Counted from the first letter of the stretch, positions 1-6,244 are shown. The stretch is DNA of 9,184 bases from Actinomycetota bacterium (GCA_016870695.1 VGAV01000070.1:1-9184); one strand, 5' to 3'. Notes: generated by a model from the letters alone, not told the origin. Made by a program: numbers and translations.

Positions 1-1
1 C

Positions 2-526
2 GAGGAGGCCGGTCAGGACGGCGACGTCGCGACATGGCGCGCTCTCCGCGACCGCGTCCGCGACGACATCGACCGCCGCGGCGTCCACACCGGCGGCTGG
101 TTCACTCAGCACTTCGACACGGACGAGGTCGACGCATCCCTGCTGATCCTCCCCCAGGTCGGCTTCTGCGCCCCCGACGATCCGCGGATGCTGGCCACGG
201 TGGCCCGCATGGAGGAGACCCTGATGCCCGACGGCTGGCTGCTGCGCTACCGGACCACGGGCGTCGACGGCCTCGCCGGCGACGAGCATCCGTTCCTCGC
301 CTGCACCTTCTGGCTGGTCGAGCAGTACGCGCGCAGCGGTCGCCGGGACGACGCGGTCGCGCTGATGCGGCGCGCCACCGCCGTCGCGAACGACCTGGGC
401 CTGCTGTCCGAGGAGTACGACCCGGTGAGCGGCCGGCAGGTGGGCAACACCCCGCAGGCGCTCTCGCACCTCGCGCTCGTCGGTGCGGCCGACGCCCTGG
501 ATGCCACGGCCCCGCCGACCGACTGA
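2..526 (+). CDS. Glycoside hydrolase family 15 protein (glucoamylase/trehalase-like), C-terminal part
   Basis: The open frame enters from the left edge and ends in TGA, giving 174 residues of the C-terminus only. GH15 enzymes are inverting alpha-glucosidases with an (alpha/alpha)6 barrel that act on glucoamylase- or trehalose-type substrates. Visible landmarks of the family C-terminal half are GDEHPFLACTFWLVEQYA, then the NDLGLLSEEYDP segment, whose glutamates sit where GH15 carries its catalytic base, then GRQVGNTPQALSHLALV. This matches bacterial GH15 proteins, in which the sequence ends shortly after the ALSHLALV helix, so the 3' end looks complete. No signal peptide can be judged because the N-terminus is missing. 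The substrate cannot be told from this fragment; trehalase and glucoamylase-like members look alike here. The next gene converges on it. Confidence 0.88.
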   Translation, partial: EEAGQDGDVATWRALRDRVRDDIDRRGVHTGGWFTQHFDTDEVDASLLILPQVGFCAPDDPRMLATVARMEETLMPDGWLLRYRTTGVDGLAGDEHPFLACTFWLVEQYARSGRRDDAVALMRRATAVANDLGLLSEEYDPVSGRQVGNTPQALSHLALVGAADALDATAPPTD

Positions 527-631
527 CCAGCCGGCCCGCGGGGTCGGCCCGGCACGGTGGAGCGCAGGAGGGCCCACCGGCCGCCTGACCGGAGGACCGC
601 GTCGGGTCGCTGCTGGACCGCCGGGCCGGGC

Positions 632-1270
632 TCAGCGCGACGCGGTCGTCTCGCCTGCGTTCTCGCCGCTACGGGCGTTGTAGACGAGAGCGCCGCCGGC
701 ATCGACCATCGCCCGGTAGTCCCGGAAGACGGCGAGGGCCTCGTCGCGCAGGACGTCCTGCACGACCTCGATCCCGCGCGCTTCGAACTCGGCCGCCCAG
801 TCCGAGGTGAGGGGGCCTTCATCGAACGTCGTGATCGTCTCGAGCTCGGGCCCCTCCCCGGCGACGACGAGCGTGCGCACGCCAGACCACATCGTGGCGC
901 CGTAGCACTGGATGCAGGGGCGCCAGTTGACGACGAGCTCGTGGCTCGGCATCCCTTCTCCTCCGAGATCCCACGACCCCAGCGCGGTCTGCGCGAGACC
1001 GAGCGCGGTGACCTCGGCGTGACCGCTGGAGACGTTGCTGCCCAGGACGACGTTCACCCCCACCGAGACGATGCGTCCGGTGGCGGTCTCGGCGACGAGA
1101 GCGGCGAACGGGCCGCCGTTGCCCTCGCGGAAGTTGCGGGCGGCGAGGCGGTGCACGAGACGCATCCGCTCGGTGCGGTCCGGGATGACGTCCGGCACAT
1201 CGGCGAGCTCGTCCTCGATCCACACGGGCAGGTCGACGCGGTACGAGGTCGCGAGGGTGGCGAGGTGCAT
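632..1270 (-). CDS. Nucleoside/guanine deaminase-like zinc hydrolase (cytidine deaminase fold)
   Basis: This 212-residue protein has the zinc signature of the cytidine/deoxycytidylate deaminase superfamily. His84-Ala85-Glu86 (zinc ligand and proton-shuttling Glu) lies in SGHAEVTAL, and Pro118-Cys119-x2-Cys122 supplies the two Cys ligands. The GGPFAALVAE stretch near residues 52-61 and the arrangement of motifs resemble guanine deaminase (GuaD) and TadA-type enzymes. The usual EPCxxC is WRPCIQC here, and the protein is about 50 residues longer than the roughly 155-160 typical of GuaD/TadA, with added sequence at both ends. Expected chemistry is hydrolytic deamination of a purine or pyrimidine base or nucleoside in the cytoplasm; the substrate is not determined. 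The ATG is chosen because AAGGA (1277-1281 on this strand) lies six bases upstream. It is divergent from the VOC gene and converges on the GH15 gene. Confidence 0.85.
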   Translation of the reverse strand: MHLATLATSYRVDLPVWIEDELADVPDVIPDRTERMRLVHRLAARNFREGNGGPFAALVAETATGRIVSVGVNVVLGSNVSSGHAEVTALGLAQTALGSWDLGGEGMPSHELVVNWRPCIQCYGATMWSGVRTLVVAGEGPELETITTFDEGPLTSDWAAEFEARGIEVVQDVLRDEALAVFRDYRAMVDAGGALVYNARSGENAGETTASR

Positions 1271-1412
1271 TGGGAGTCCTTCTCTCGTGGGGCGGGTCGG
1301 GGCGAACGAAGCGTCGCATTTCGGTCGAACTTACGGCAGGGGCGCCGGCCTTCTCGGCAGCGCCCTCGACAGCGCGTCCGACACGGAGGACCCTGGACGC
1401 ATCACTCCCGAC

Positions 1413-1419
1413 GAGAGGA
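1413..1419 (+). promoter_or_regulatory. Ribosome binding site of the VOC gene
   Basis: GAGAGGA sits five bases before ATG 1425. It decides the start, since the same frame is open far upstream to 1035 without a comparable site. The surrounding ACGAGAGGACGTC block recurs before the small gene at 6245. Confidence 0.7.
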
Positions 1420-1424
1420 CGTCC

Positions 1425-1805
1425 ATGTTCACCACCGACCACGCGTTCAGCGGCTTCTCGGTCGACGACCTCGACGCGGCCCGGCGCTTCTACCAGGACA
1501 CCCTCCGCCTCGACGTGGAGGTGCTCGAGGGCTCCGGCTTCCTGCAGCTGACGCTGGGCTCAGGCGGCCGCGTGCTCGTCTACGGCAAGCCGAACCACGA
1601 GCCGGCGTCGTTCACCGTGCTCAACTTCCCCGTCGACGACATCGACGCCGCCGTCGACGACCTCATCGCCCGCGGGGTGAACACGAAGATCTACGACGAC
1701 GCCGACTTCCCCACCGACTCCCGCGGCATCATGCGCGAGATGGGCCCGGCCATCGCGTGGTTCCGCGACCCGGCCGGCAACGTCCTCGCCGTCCTCGAGG
1801 GCTGA
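1425..1805 (+). CDS. VOC-family (glyoxalase/bleomycin-resistance fold) protein
   Basis: This 126-residue protein has the paired beta-alpha-beta3 layout of the vicinal oxygen chelate superfamily. The first module starts at FSGFSVDDLDAARRFYQDTL (residues 8-27). The second starts at FTVLNFPVDDIDAAVDDLIARG (split: FTVLNFPV at 63-70, then DDIDAAVDDLIARG). It ends with the typical AWFRDPAGNVLAVLE strand pair, where Glu125 sits at the usual metal-ligand position. The family includes glyoxalase I, dioxygenases and drug-binding resistance proteins; this short single-domain form usually acts as a dimer. The sequence does not reveal the substrate, so no specific enzyme is claimed. The ATG at 1425 is chosen over upstream in-frame starts because GAGAGGA (1413-1419) lies five bases before it and because the fold begins immediately after. 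It appears monocistronic, ending at the strong hairpin at 1823-1858. Confidence 0.85.
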   Translation: MFTTDHAFSGFSVDDLDAARRFYQDTLRLDVEVLEGSGFLQLTLGSGGRVLVYGKPNHEPASFTVLNFPVDDIDAAVDDLIARGVNTKIYDDADFPTDSRGIMREMGPAIAWFRDPAGNVLAVLEG

Positions 1806-1822
1806 CCTCGCGCGACGGAGGA

Positions 1823-1858
1823 GGGGATGGATGCCGCGAGGCGGCGGCATCCATCCCC
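1823..1858. terminator. Bidirectional intrinsic-type terminator hairpin
   Basis: A perfect 15-bp inverted repeat (left arm GGGGATGGATGCCGC at 1823-1837, right arm 1844-1858) encloses a six-base loop. It lies between the converging VOC gene (ends 1805) and ABC permease gene (ends 1878). There is no T tract on either side, as is common for high-GC actinobacterial terminators. It probably stops transcription from both directions. The stem itself contains one GGATGCC and its complement. Confidence 0.8.
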
Positions 1859-1877
1859 GGACGAACCGGCGGGGGTG

Positions 1878-2999
1878 TCAGCCGCGCAGGGCCTCGGCCA
1901 GCTTCACGCGCGCGCCCATGCGCAGGAGCGAGTTCTGGTAGATGCGCGCGGCGACGAGGATCGCGGCGACGCACGCCGCGACGAGGATGAGCAGCGACAG
2001 CAGCGGCTCCCACCACTGCGCGTCGCCGATGTACAGGCGCAGCGGCATCCCGACCGGGGCGGAGAACGGCACGTACGACATGATCGCCAGCACGAGCGGG
2101 TTGTCGTTGAAGAAGATCACGAGGAAGTACGGCGCGAGCACGAGCATCGTCAGCGGGGTCGTGGTGGAGCCGATGTCCTCCTGACGGGAGACCATCGCGG
2201 CCGCCGCGGCGAACAGCGACGCCAGCAGCACGAACCCGAACAGGAAGAACACCGCGAACCACGCGATCGGAGCGCCCAGGGTCGTCAGCACGCTCGCCTG
2301 TCCGGTCACGCTCAGGCCGACGACCGCGATCGCGGCGAGGAGCACGATCTGCGCCATCGCCAGCACGGTGTTGCCGAGCACCTTGCCCGCCAGCAGCACG
2401 CGGACGGGGATCGCCGAGATCAGGATCTCGACCACGCGCGTCTGCTTCTCCTCGACGACGCTCTGCGCGATCGTGCCGCCGAACGTGCTCGCGGCGATGA
2501 GGAACACCAGGCCGAAGCCGAAGGCGATCAGGTAGCGCAGGGCGTCGGCCGCTCCGGCCGCCGGGTCGAGCATCTGCACCGGGGGCGACTCGCTCAGCAG
2601 CTGCAGGAGTGCTGAGGGGACGCTGTCCTCCACGAGCACGGTGTAGTCGAACGACCCGCCCGACGGGTTCGGGACGAGGGCGGCATCCACCGTCCCGTCC
2701 TCGACGAGCGCCTGGGCCGCCTCGTCGGAGTCGGCGACGGTCACGTCGAGACCCGCGACGCCCGACACCGCGTTCTCGGTCTGAGAGGTCACGGCGACGG
2801 GGATGCCGGAGTCCGATCGTGCGTCGCCCGCGGCGAACCCGCCCCACAGCACACTCGCGAGGGCGGCGACGAGGAGGAAGGCGGTCGAGATGACGAACGC
2901 CTTGCTACGCAGCTTGGAGCCGATCTCTCGTTCGGCGACGAGCCACACGCTCTGCAGCTCGCCAGGGGACCGGTGCCCGGTGGGGGTCTGCGTGCTCAC
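1878..2999 (-). CDS. ABC-2 type transporter permease (NatB/YhaP-like)
   Basis: This 373-residue membrane protein is the permease partner of the ATPase just upstream. It has a first membrane segment at about 34-54, then a large polar, probably extracytoplasmic domain (about 60-150). A cluster of roughly five further hydrophobic segments follows at about 153-174, 205-230, 243-270, 282-298 and 332-354. Between the second and third segments is the cytoplasmic stretch VVEEKQTRVVEILISAIPVR, with GK just beyond it, which is typical of ABC-2 permeases such as NatB. These exporters move ions, drugs, peptides or lipids out of the cell; the substrate is unknown. The GTG start overlaps the ATPase stop as GTGA and has a perfect AAGGAGGT six bases upstream, so the two proteins are made together. 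The gene ends at the hairpin shared with the VOC gene. Confidence 0.9.
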   Translation of the reverse strand: MSTQTPTGHRSPGELQSVWLVAEREIGSKLRSKAFVISTAFLLVAALASVLWGGFAAGDARSDSGIPVAVTSQTENAVSGVAGLDVTVADSDEAAQALVEDGTVDAALVPNPSGGSFDYTVLVEDSVPSALLQLLSESPPVQMLDPAAGAADALRYLIAFGFGLVFLIAASTFGGTIAQSVVEEKQTRVVEILISAIPVRVLLAGKVLGNTVLAMAQIVLLAAIAVVGLSVTGQASVLTTLGAPIAWFAVFFLFGFVLLASLFAAAAAMVSRQEDIGSTTTPLTMLVLAPYFLVIFFNDNPLVLAIMSYVPFSAPVGMPLRLYIGDAQWWEPLLSLLILVAACVAAILVAARIYQNSLLRMGARVKLAEALRG

Positions 3000-3880
3000 T
3001 GGATGACCTCCTTGAAGATCTCGGCCAGGGTCGGGCGTTGCGGGGCGAAGCTGGCGACGTCGCCGCGGGCGACGGCCTGTCGGAGCACCCGCTGCGCGGC
3101 CTCGTCGTCGGAGGCGTCGAAGAGGGCGTAGCCGCCGTCGAAGTCGATCACGGTGACGCCGGTCTCCTCCCGGAGCCAGCCCGCGTCGCCGTGCGACAGC
3201 AGCTCGTAGCGGTGCGTCGCGTGCTGTGCGCGAAGCTCCTCGCGGGTGCCGGTCGCGCGGATGGTGCCGCCGGCGATGATGACGAGGTCGTCGCACAGCC
3301 GCTCGACGACGTCGAGCTGGTGCGACGAGAACAGCACGGCCGCTCCGGTCGCGGCCTTCTCCTGAAGGGCGCCGGCGACGACGTCCACGGCGAGCGGATC
3401 GAGGCCCGAGAAGGGTTCGTCGAGGATCAGCACGTCGGGCTCGTGCACGAGCGCGGCGGCGATCTGCGCGCGCTGCTGGTTGCCGAGCGACAGCGTCTCG
3501 ACGAGGTCGCCGAGGCGCTCGCCGAGCCCGAGCCGTTCGAGCAGCGCGGTGGCCTTCTTCGTCGCCTCGGCCTTGCCGAAGCCGTGCAGGCGGGCCAGGT
3601 AGGCAATGTGCTCGACGACCTTCATCTTCGGGTACAGCCCGCGCTCCTCGGGCATGTAGCCGAAGCGGCGGCGGTCCGCCGTCGTCACGGGCGCGCCGTT
3701 GAGCGCGACGGTCCCGCCGTCCTTGGCGAGCACCCCGAGCGCGATGCGCATCGTGGTGGTCTTGCCCGCGCCGTTGCCGCCGACGAATCCCGTCAGCCGC
3801 CCCGGTGCCACGGCGAAGCTCACGTCGTCGAGCACGCGGCGTCCGCCGTAGCTCTTGGTGATCCCGTCCAGTTCGAGCAC
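2996..3880 (-). CDS. ABC transporter ATP-binding protein (NatA/YhaQ-like)
   Basis: This 294-residue nucleotide-binding subunit drives the ABC-2 exporter encoded downstream. Visible elements in order are Walker A GGNGAGKTT (34-42), a Q-loop region reading FGYMPEERGLYPKMKV (from 73), signature LSLGNQQR (130-137), Walker B VLILDEP (150-156), D-loop SGLD (158-161) and the H-loop His187 in LFSSHQLD. The MPEERGLYP form, with no glutamine in the Q-loop, is characteristic of the NatA/YhaQ branch. That branch also carries the DUF4162-type C-terminal domain seen here after about residue 215. I place the start at GTG 3880 because GAGAGGGG lies a suitable distance upstream and the protein then starts at the conserved LELDGITKSYG strand. 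An ATG at 3934 is in frame but would run through the inverted repeat at 3901-3918. It overlaps the permease gene by four bases. Confidence 0.9.
   Translation of the reverse strand: MLELDGITKSYGGRRVLDDVSFAVAPGRLTGFVGGNGAGKTTTMRIALGVLAKDGGTVALNGAPVTTADRRRFGYMPEERGLYPKMKVVEHIAYLARLHGFGKAEATKKATALLERLGLGERLGDLVETLSLGNQQRAQIAAALVHEPDVLILDEPFSGLDPLAVDVVAGALQEKAATGAAVLFSSHQLDVVERLCDDLVIIAGGTIRATGTREELRAQHATHRYELLSHGDAGWLREETGVTVIDFDGGYALFDASDDEAAQRVLRQAVARGDVASFAPQRPTLAEIFKEVIQ
3006..3013 (-). promoter_or_regulatory. Strong Shine-Dalgarno inside the ATPase gene, for the permease
   Basis: AAGGAGGT on the minus strand lies six bases before the GTG at 2999, within the last codons of the ATPase. It fixes the permease start at the GTGA overlap and rules out the much longer open frame that continues upstream to 3296. 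Confidence 0.85.
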
Positions 3881-3900
3881 AGTCGTCCCCTCTCCTCGTC

Positions 3901-3918
3901 CCCTCACGCTAGTGAGGG
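3901..3918. promoter_or_regulatory. Inverted repeat, candidate operator at the ABC promoter
   Basis: CCCTCAC-GCTA-GTGAGGG is a perfect 7-bp inverted repeat around four bases, ending 21 bases upstream of the ATPase GTG. On the minus strand its centre contains TAGCGT, which could serve as a -10 element, giving a short leader that holds only the SD site; I do not see a convincing -35. A regulator bound here would block or position RNA polymerase. The assignment rests only on symmetry and position. Confidence 0.45.
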
Positions 3919-3957
3919 CCGGACGCGGCGGCATCCGTCGGGGGACGGGTTGCCACC

Positions 3958-3975
3958 CTCCCCCGTGCGGGGGAG
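3958..3975. repeat. Hairpin/palindrome at the edge of the 18-bp repeats
   Basis: CTCCCCC-GTGC-GGGGGAG is a perfect 7-bp inverted repeat with a four-base centre, overlapping the first unit of the 18-bp tandem repeats. It could act as a terminator for the response-regulator transcript reading leftward or as an operator. There is no T tract to favour the first. Confidence 0.4.
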
Positions 3976-4050
3976 AGCCGTCGTGCGGGGGAGAGCCGTC
4001 GCGCGGGGAGGTCGTCGTGCGGGGGAGAGCCGTCGCGCGGGGGAGGCTCG
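3965..4050. repeat. Five imperfect tandem copies of an 18-bp unit
   Basis: The unit GTGCGGGGGAGAGCCGTC occurs at 3965-3982 and 3983-4000 (identical), then as a 16-base degenerate copy at 4001-4016. An exact copy follows at 4017-4034, then a decaying copy at 4035-4050. The array fills most of the gap between the response-regulator stop and the ABC operon. Its core on the ABC sense strand is CTCCCCCGCACGAC, and a near-identical core occurs in the kinase promoter region. Iterated binding sites for the response regulator are the most attractive explanation; replication slippage in neutral sequence is the alternative. Confidence 0.75.
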
Positions 4051-4054
4051 GCGC

Positions 4055-4729
4055 TCAGGCCAGGCCGTGCCGGTGCGCGAGCACGACCGCCTGCACGCGG
4101 TCGCGGGCGCCGAGCTTCTGCAGGACGTTGGACACGTGCGTCTTGACCGTCGCCTCCCCGATGAACAGGCGTGCGGCGATCTCGGCGTTGCTCAAGGCCT
4201 CGGCGACGAGGCGAAGCACCTCGGACTCCCGATCGGTCAGCGGGTCGCCGAGCGTCAGGGGCGGAACGCGGGGAGGGAGGGATGCCGCGGCCTCCCCGTC
4301 CCGCCCGGCGAAGCGTTCGATGACCCGGCGCGTGACCTCGGGGGCGAGCAGCGCGTCGCCGGCGCCCACGACGCGCACCGCCGCGACGAGCTCCTCGGGG
4401 CCGGCGTTCTTCAGCAGGAACCCGCTGGCGCCGGCGGCCAGGGCGGCGAACACGTAGTCGTCGCTGTCGAACGTGGTGACGATGAGGACGGCGGCATCCA
4501 CATCGGGGTCGGTGAGGAGGCGTCGGGTCGCCTCGAGCCCGTCCATGTCGGGCATCTGCACGTCCATGCAGATGACGTCGGGACGCGTGCGGCGGGCGAC
4601 CGCGAGCGCTTCGAGCCCCGTGGACGCCTCGCCGACGACGTCGATGTCGTCCTCGAGGGTCAGGATGGTGCGGAACCCCGCGCGCATCATGGCGTGGTCG
4701 TCGACGAGCAGCACGCGCAGCTCAGGCAC
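4055..4729 (-). CDS. NarL/LuxR-family response regulator
   Basis: This 224-residue DNA-binding regulator is the partner of the sensor kinase upstream. The receiver domain (about 3-120) shows the acidic pair Asp10-Asp11, phospho-acceptor Asp56 in CMDVQMPDMDG, Thr85/Thr86 at the end of VLIVTT and Lys107 in GFLLKNAGPEEL. A linker then leads to a LuxR/GerE helix-turn-helix (about 155-224) that contains PLTDRESEVLRLVAEALSNA followed by EIAARLFIGEATVKTHVSNV. All phosphotransfer residues are present, so it should be functional. The GTG start is supported by GGAGG six bases upstream. It overlaps the kinase 3' end by eight bases, which implies translational coupling. Likely targets are its own operon and the adjacent ABC exporter; this is inferred from proximity and the shared motif. 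Confidence 0.93.
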   Translation of the reverse strand: MPELRVLLVDDHAMMRAGFRTILTLEDDIDVVGEASTGLEALAVARRTRPDVICMDVQMPDMDGLEATRRLLTDPDVDAAVLIVTTFDSDDYVFAALAAGASGFLLKNAGPEELVAAVRVVGAGDALLAPEVTRRVIERFAGRDGEAAASLPPRVPPLTLGDPLTDRESEVLRLVAEALSNAEIAARLFIGEATVKTHVSNVLQKLGARDRVQAVVLAHRHGLA

Positions 4730-6053
4730 GGGTCGCCTCCGGAGGGGTCGGGGCGGATGCCTCCGCCGCGAAGGCGAGGGGCAGGCGAGCGCGCACGAGG
4801 TAGCCGCCGCGGGTCCGCGGGCCGATCTCGACGGTGCCGCCGGAGACCGCGGCGCGTTCGCGCATGCCCAGGTGCCCGAGGCCCGTGCGCACGGGACCGT
4901 GTCGGCCGGTGTTGGCGATCTCGAGCTCGACGGCATCCGGGTCGAAGCGCAGTCGGACGTCGGCGGTGGCGCCCGGACCCGCGTGACGCCGGGCGTTGGT
5001 CAGGGCCTCCTGAGCGATGCGGTACAGGTTGACCTGCAGGAGCGGGGACGGCTCCGCATCGAGCTCCCCGATGACCGTGAACGTCGTGGGCAGACCCGCC
5101 TCGGTCGCCTCCTCCACGAGGGCCGGGATCGTCGCGAGACCGTGCGTCGTGGGCGCCGTGTCCGGGGCGTCGCCGCCTGACGTGCGCAGGGTCTCCAGCA
5201 GTTGGCGCAGCTCCCGCAGCGACGTCCGCGCCGACTCCTCGACACCCGTGAGCAGGTCGCGGGTCTTATTCGGGTCGCGGGTCAGGACCGAGCGGGCCGC
5301 GCCGGCCTGCACGCCCATCAGGGACACGTGATGCGCGACGACGTCGTGCAGCTCGCGGGCGATGCGCACCCGGTCCAGCGCGACCGCCTGGGCGGCGGTG
5401 ACCTCCCGCTCGGCTTCGAGCTCCGCCGTGCGCTGCTCCAGGGCGGCCCGCTCCTGCGCCTGCTGATGCGAGCGCTCCCCGAAGTAGTAGGCGCCGCCGA
5501 AGTAGAGGACGTTGATGAGCAGACCCGCCAGCTGACTGGCGACGAACGCGGGCACCTGCGAGGGGCCGAGCGTCCCGGCATCGAGGCCGGAGAGGGCGGC
5601 CTGGACGATCGTGACCACCAGCCAGGCCGCCATCGCCACCATCACCACCACCCGGATGACGAGGGCCCGTCGCCGATCCTGTACGTGCGCGCCGACGGTG
5701 TAGAAGACGATGAACAGGCTGACGTTGCCCGCGTAGAGCTCCGGGATGCCGATGGTCACGGCCACGAAGTATGCGACGGCGACCACGATGAGCATCGTGG
5801 CGGGCCACTTCCGCCGCAGGGCCACCGCGGCACCCAGGACGAGCGCGTAGGGGACCGCGAGGCCGGCCACGTCGACGCTGCCGTAGTAGCCGGAGATCGC
5901 CGTCAGGCCTGCGCTCACCAGAGCGCCGAACAGGACGACGGCGCCGAGGACGAGGTCGACGCGGTTCGTGGGGACGGGTCGCGCGGTTCCCTCGGCGGCC
6001 GGAGTGCGGTGGCGCGCCGTGGCGGTCACGGGTCCTCGCAAGGGGGTGGACAC
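4722..6053 (-). CDS. DesK/NarX-like sensor histidine kinase
   Basis: This 443-residue membrane kinase has about five or six hydrophobic segments between residues 33 and 190 (about 33-53, 63-80, 86-103, 110-122, 131-152, 166-188) and almost no extracellular domain. A charged helical linker follows (about 193-226, rich in Glu/Gln/Arg, probably coiled coil). The HisKA_3 dimerisation domain has phospho-acceptor His236 in RIARELHDVVAHH, and the HATPase domain has an N-box NLYRIAQEALTNARRH (Asn353) and G-box GLGHLGMRER. Kinases of this type sense membrane or envelope state and phosphorylate a LuxR-type regulator, here the overlapping downstream gene. GTG 6053 is chosen because a -10-like TAGACT (6066-6061) sits where a leaderless transcript would begin at or next to this codon. 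GTG 6029, with GAGGA just before it, is an alternative. Confidence 0.9.
   Translation of the reverse strand: MSTPLRGPVTATARHRTPAAEGTARPVPTNRVDLVLGAVVLFGALVSAGLTAISGYYGSVDVAGLAVPYALVLGAAVALRRKWPATMLIVVAVAYFVAVTIGIPELYAGNVSLFIVFYTVGAHVQDRRRALVIRVVVMVAMAAWLVVTIVQAALSGLDAGTLGPSQVPAFVASQLAGLLINVLYFGGAYYFGERSHQQAQERAALEQRTAELEAEREVTAAQAVALDRVRIARELHDVVAHHVSLMGVQAGAARSVLTRDPNKTRDLLTGVEESARTSLRELRQLLETLRTSGGDAPDTAPTTHGLATIPALVEEATEAGLPTTFTVIGELDAEPSPLLQVNLYRIAQEALTNARRHAGPGATADVRLRFDPDAVELEIANTGRHGPVRTGLGHLGMRERAAVSGGTVEIGPRTRGGYLVRARLPLAFAAEASAPTPPEATRA
4736..4740 (-). promoter_or_regulatory. Shine-Dalgarno for the response regulator within the kinase gene
   Basis: GGAGG on the minus strand lies six bases before GTG 4729, inside the kinase coding end. 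It sets the start at the receiver domain and excludes the in-frame ATG at 4936, which would add about 69 residues of kinase-shadow sequence. Confidence 0.75.
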
Positions 6054-6060
6054 GTCCAAC

Positions 6061-6066
6061 AGTCTA
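6061..6066 (-). promoter_or_regulatory. Putative -10 element of the kinase-regulator operon
   Basis: TAGACT on the minus strand ends seven bases before GTG 6053, which would place transcription initiation at or next to the start codon, i.e. a leaderless mRNA. No SD lies before 6053. No consensus -35 is visible; the region where it should lie is taken by a palindrome. Confidence 0.5.
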
Positions 6067-6082
6067 GGTCGGGGGATACCGC

Positions 6083-6095
6083 CGCCCCAGGGGCG
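6083..6095. promoter_or_regulatory. Palindrome over the kinase -35 region
   Basis: CGCCCC-A-GGGGCG is a perfect 6-bp inverted repeat. It covers the position where a -35 element would sit if TAGACT at 6066-6061 is the -10. It is a candidate operator for autoregulation. Chance is possible in such GC-rich sequence. Confidence 0.35.
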
Positions 6096-6100
6096 ATTCC

Positions 6101-6114
6101 GTCGTCCGGGGGAG
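6101..6114. promoter_or_regulatory. Single copy of the ABC-repeat core motif upstream of the kinase
   Basis: GTCGTCCGGGGGAG matches 13 of 14 positions of GTCGTGCGGGGGAG, the junction core of the 18-bp repeats at 3980 and 4014. It lies about 50 bases upstream of the kinase start, a reasonable activator position. This makes it a candidate response-regulator site. Confidence 0.4.
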
Positions 6115-6149
6115 GTGCATGCCACCCGGGGCGGGCGAGGCTTGTCGGA

Positions 6150-6233
6150 CGGATGCCGCGCGCTCCGCCCGACCCGACGGATGCCACGCGCTCCGCCCGA
6201 CCCGACGGATGCCACGCGCTCCGTCCGAACGAG
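6150..6233. repeat. Three tandem copies of a 28-bp unit
   Basis: Units occupy 6150-6177, 6178-6205 and 6206-6233. Each begins CGGATGCC(A/G)CGCGCTCCG. Units 1 and 2 differ at one base; unit 3 has a C-to-T change and a diverged last five bases, where it runs into the SD of the small gene at 6245. The 28-base period is not a multiple of three, so the array is not coding. It lies between the kinase promoter and the small gene and could be operator DNA or a slippage product. Confidence 0.85.
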
Positions 6234-6237
6234 AGGA
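6231..6237 (+). promoter_or_regulatory. Ribosome binding site of the small gene
   Basis: GAGAGGA lies seven bases before ATG 6245 and overlaps the tail of the third 28-bp repeat. It decides the start: the frame stays open upstream to 6119, but the repeats there do not code. Confidence 0.65.
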
Positions 6238-6244
6238 CGTCATC

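Noticed and set aside
1271..1424. Regulator-binding site in the deaminase/VOC divergent region
   Set aside because: Only short weak symmetry (TTCG-GT-CGAA) and no clear -35/-10 pair were visible on either strand, too little to call.
557..1990. Long open plus-strand frame opposite the deaminase and running over the VOC gene
   Set aside because: Arg/Pro/His-rich composition with no family resemblance. It is antisense to the deaminase and out of frame with the VOC gene, as expected from high-GC sequence lacking stops.
3881..3934. ATG at 3934 as start of the ABC ATPase
   Set aside because: It would place the inverted repeat and the purine-rich SD inside the coding region and add 18 unconserved residues. 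GTG 3880 begins directly at the conserved first strand.
3965..4050. CRISPR-like array
   Set aside because: The 18-bp copies are head-to-tail with no spacers, and no cas gene is near. The same holds for the 28-bp triplicate at 6150-6233.
3038..5032. 664-codon plus-strand open frame opposite the ATPase, response regulator and kinase end
   Set aside because: It reads straight through the intergenic tandem repeats and opposite genes with intact motifs. It has no recognisable domain and biased composition.
6054..6215. ATG at 6215 as start of the sensor kinase
   Set aside because: The extra 54 residues are translated from the repeats, the palindrome and the promoter-like region and resemble no kinase N-terminus.
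6119..6244. Upstream ATG at 6119 as start of the small gene
   Set aside because: GGAGG lies only three bases before that ATG. The added sequence would translate the 28-bp repeats, whose period shifts frame in each copy, giving Arg/Pro-rich filler. ATG 6245 has a better-placed site.
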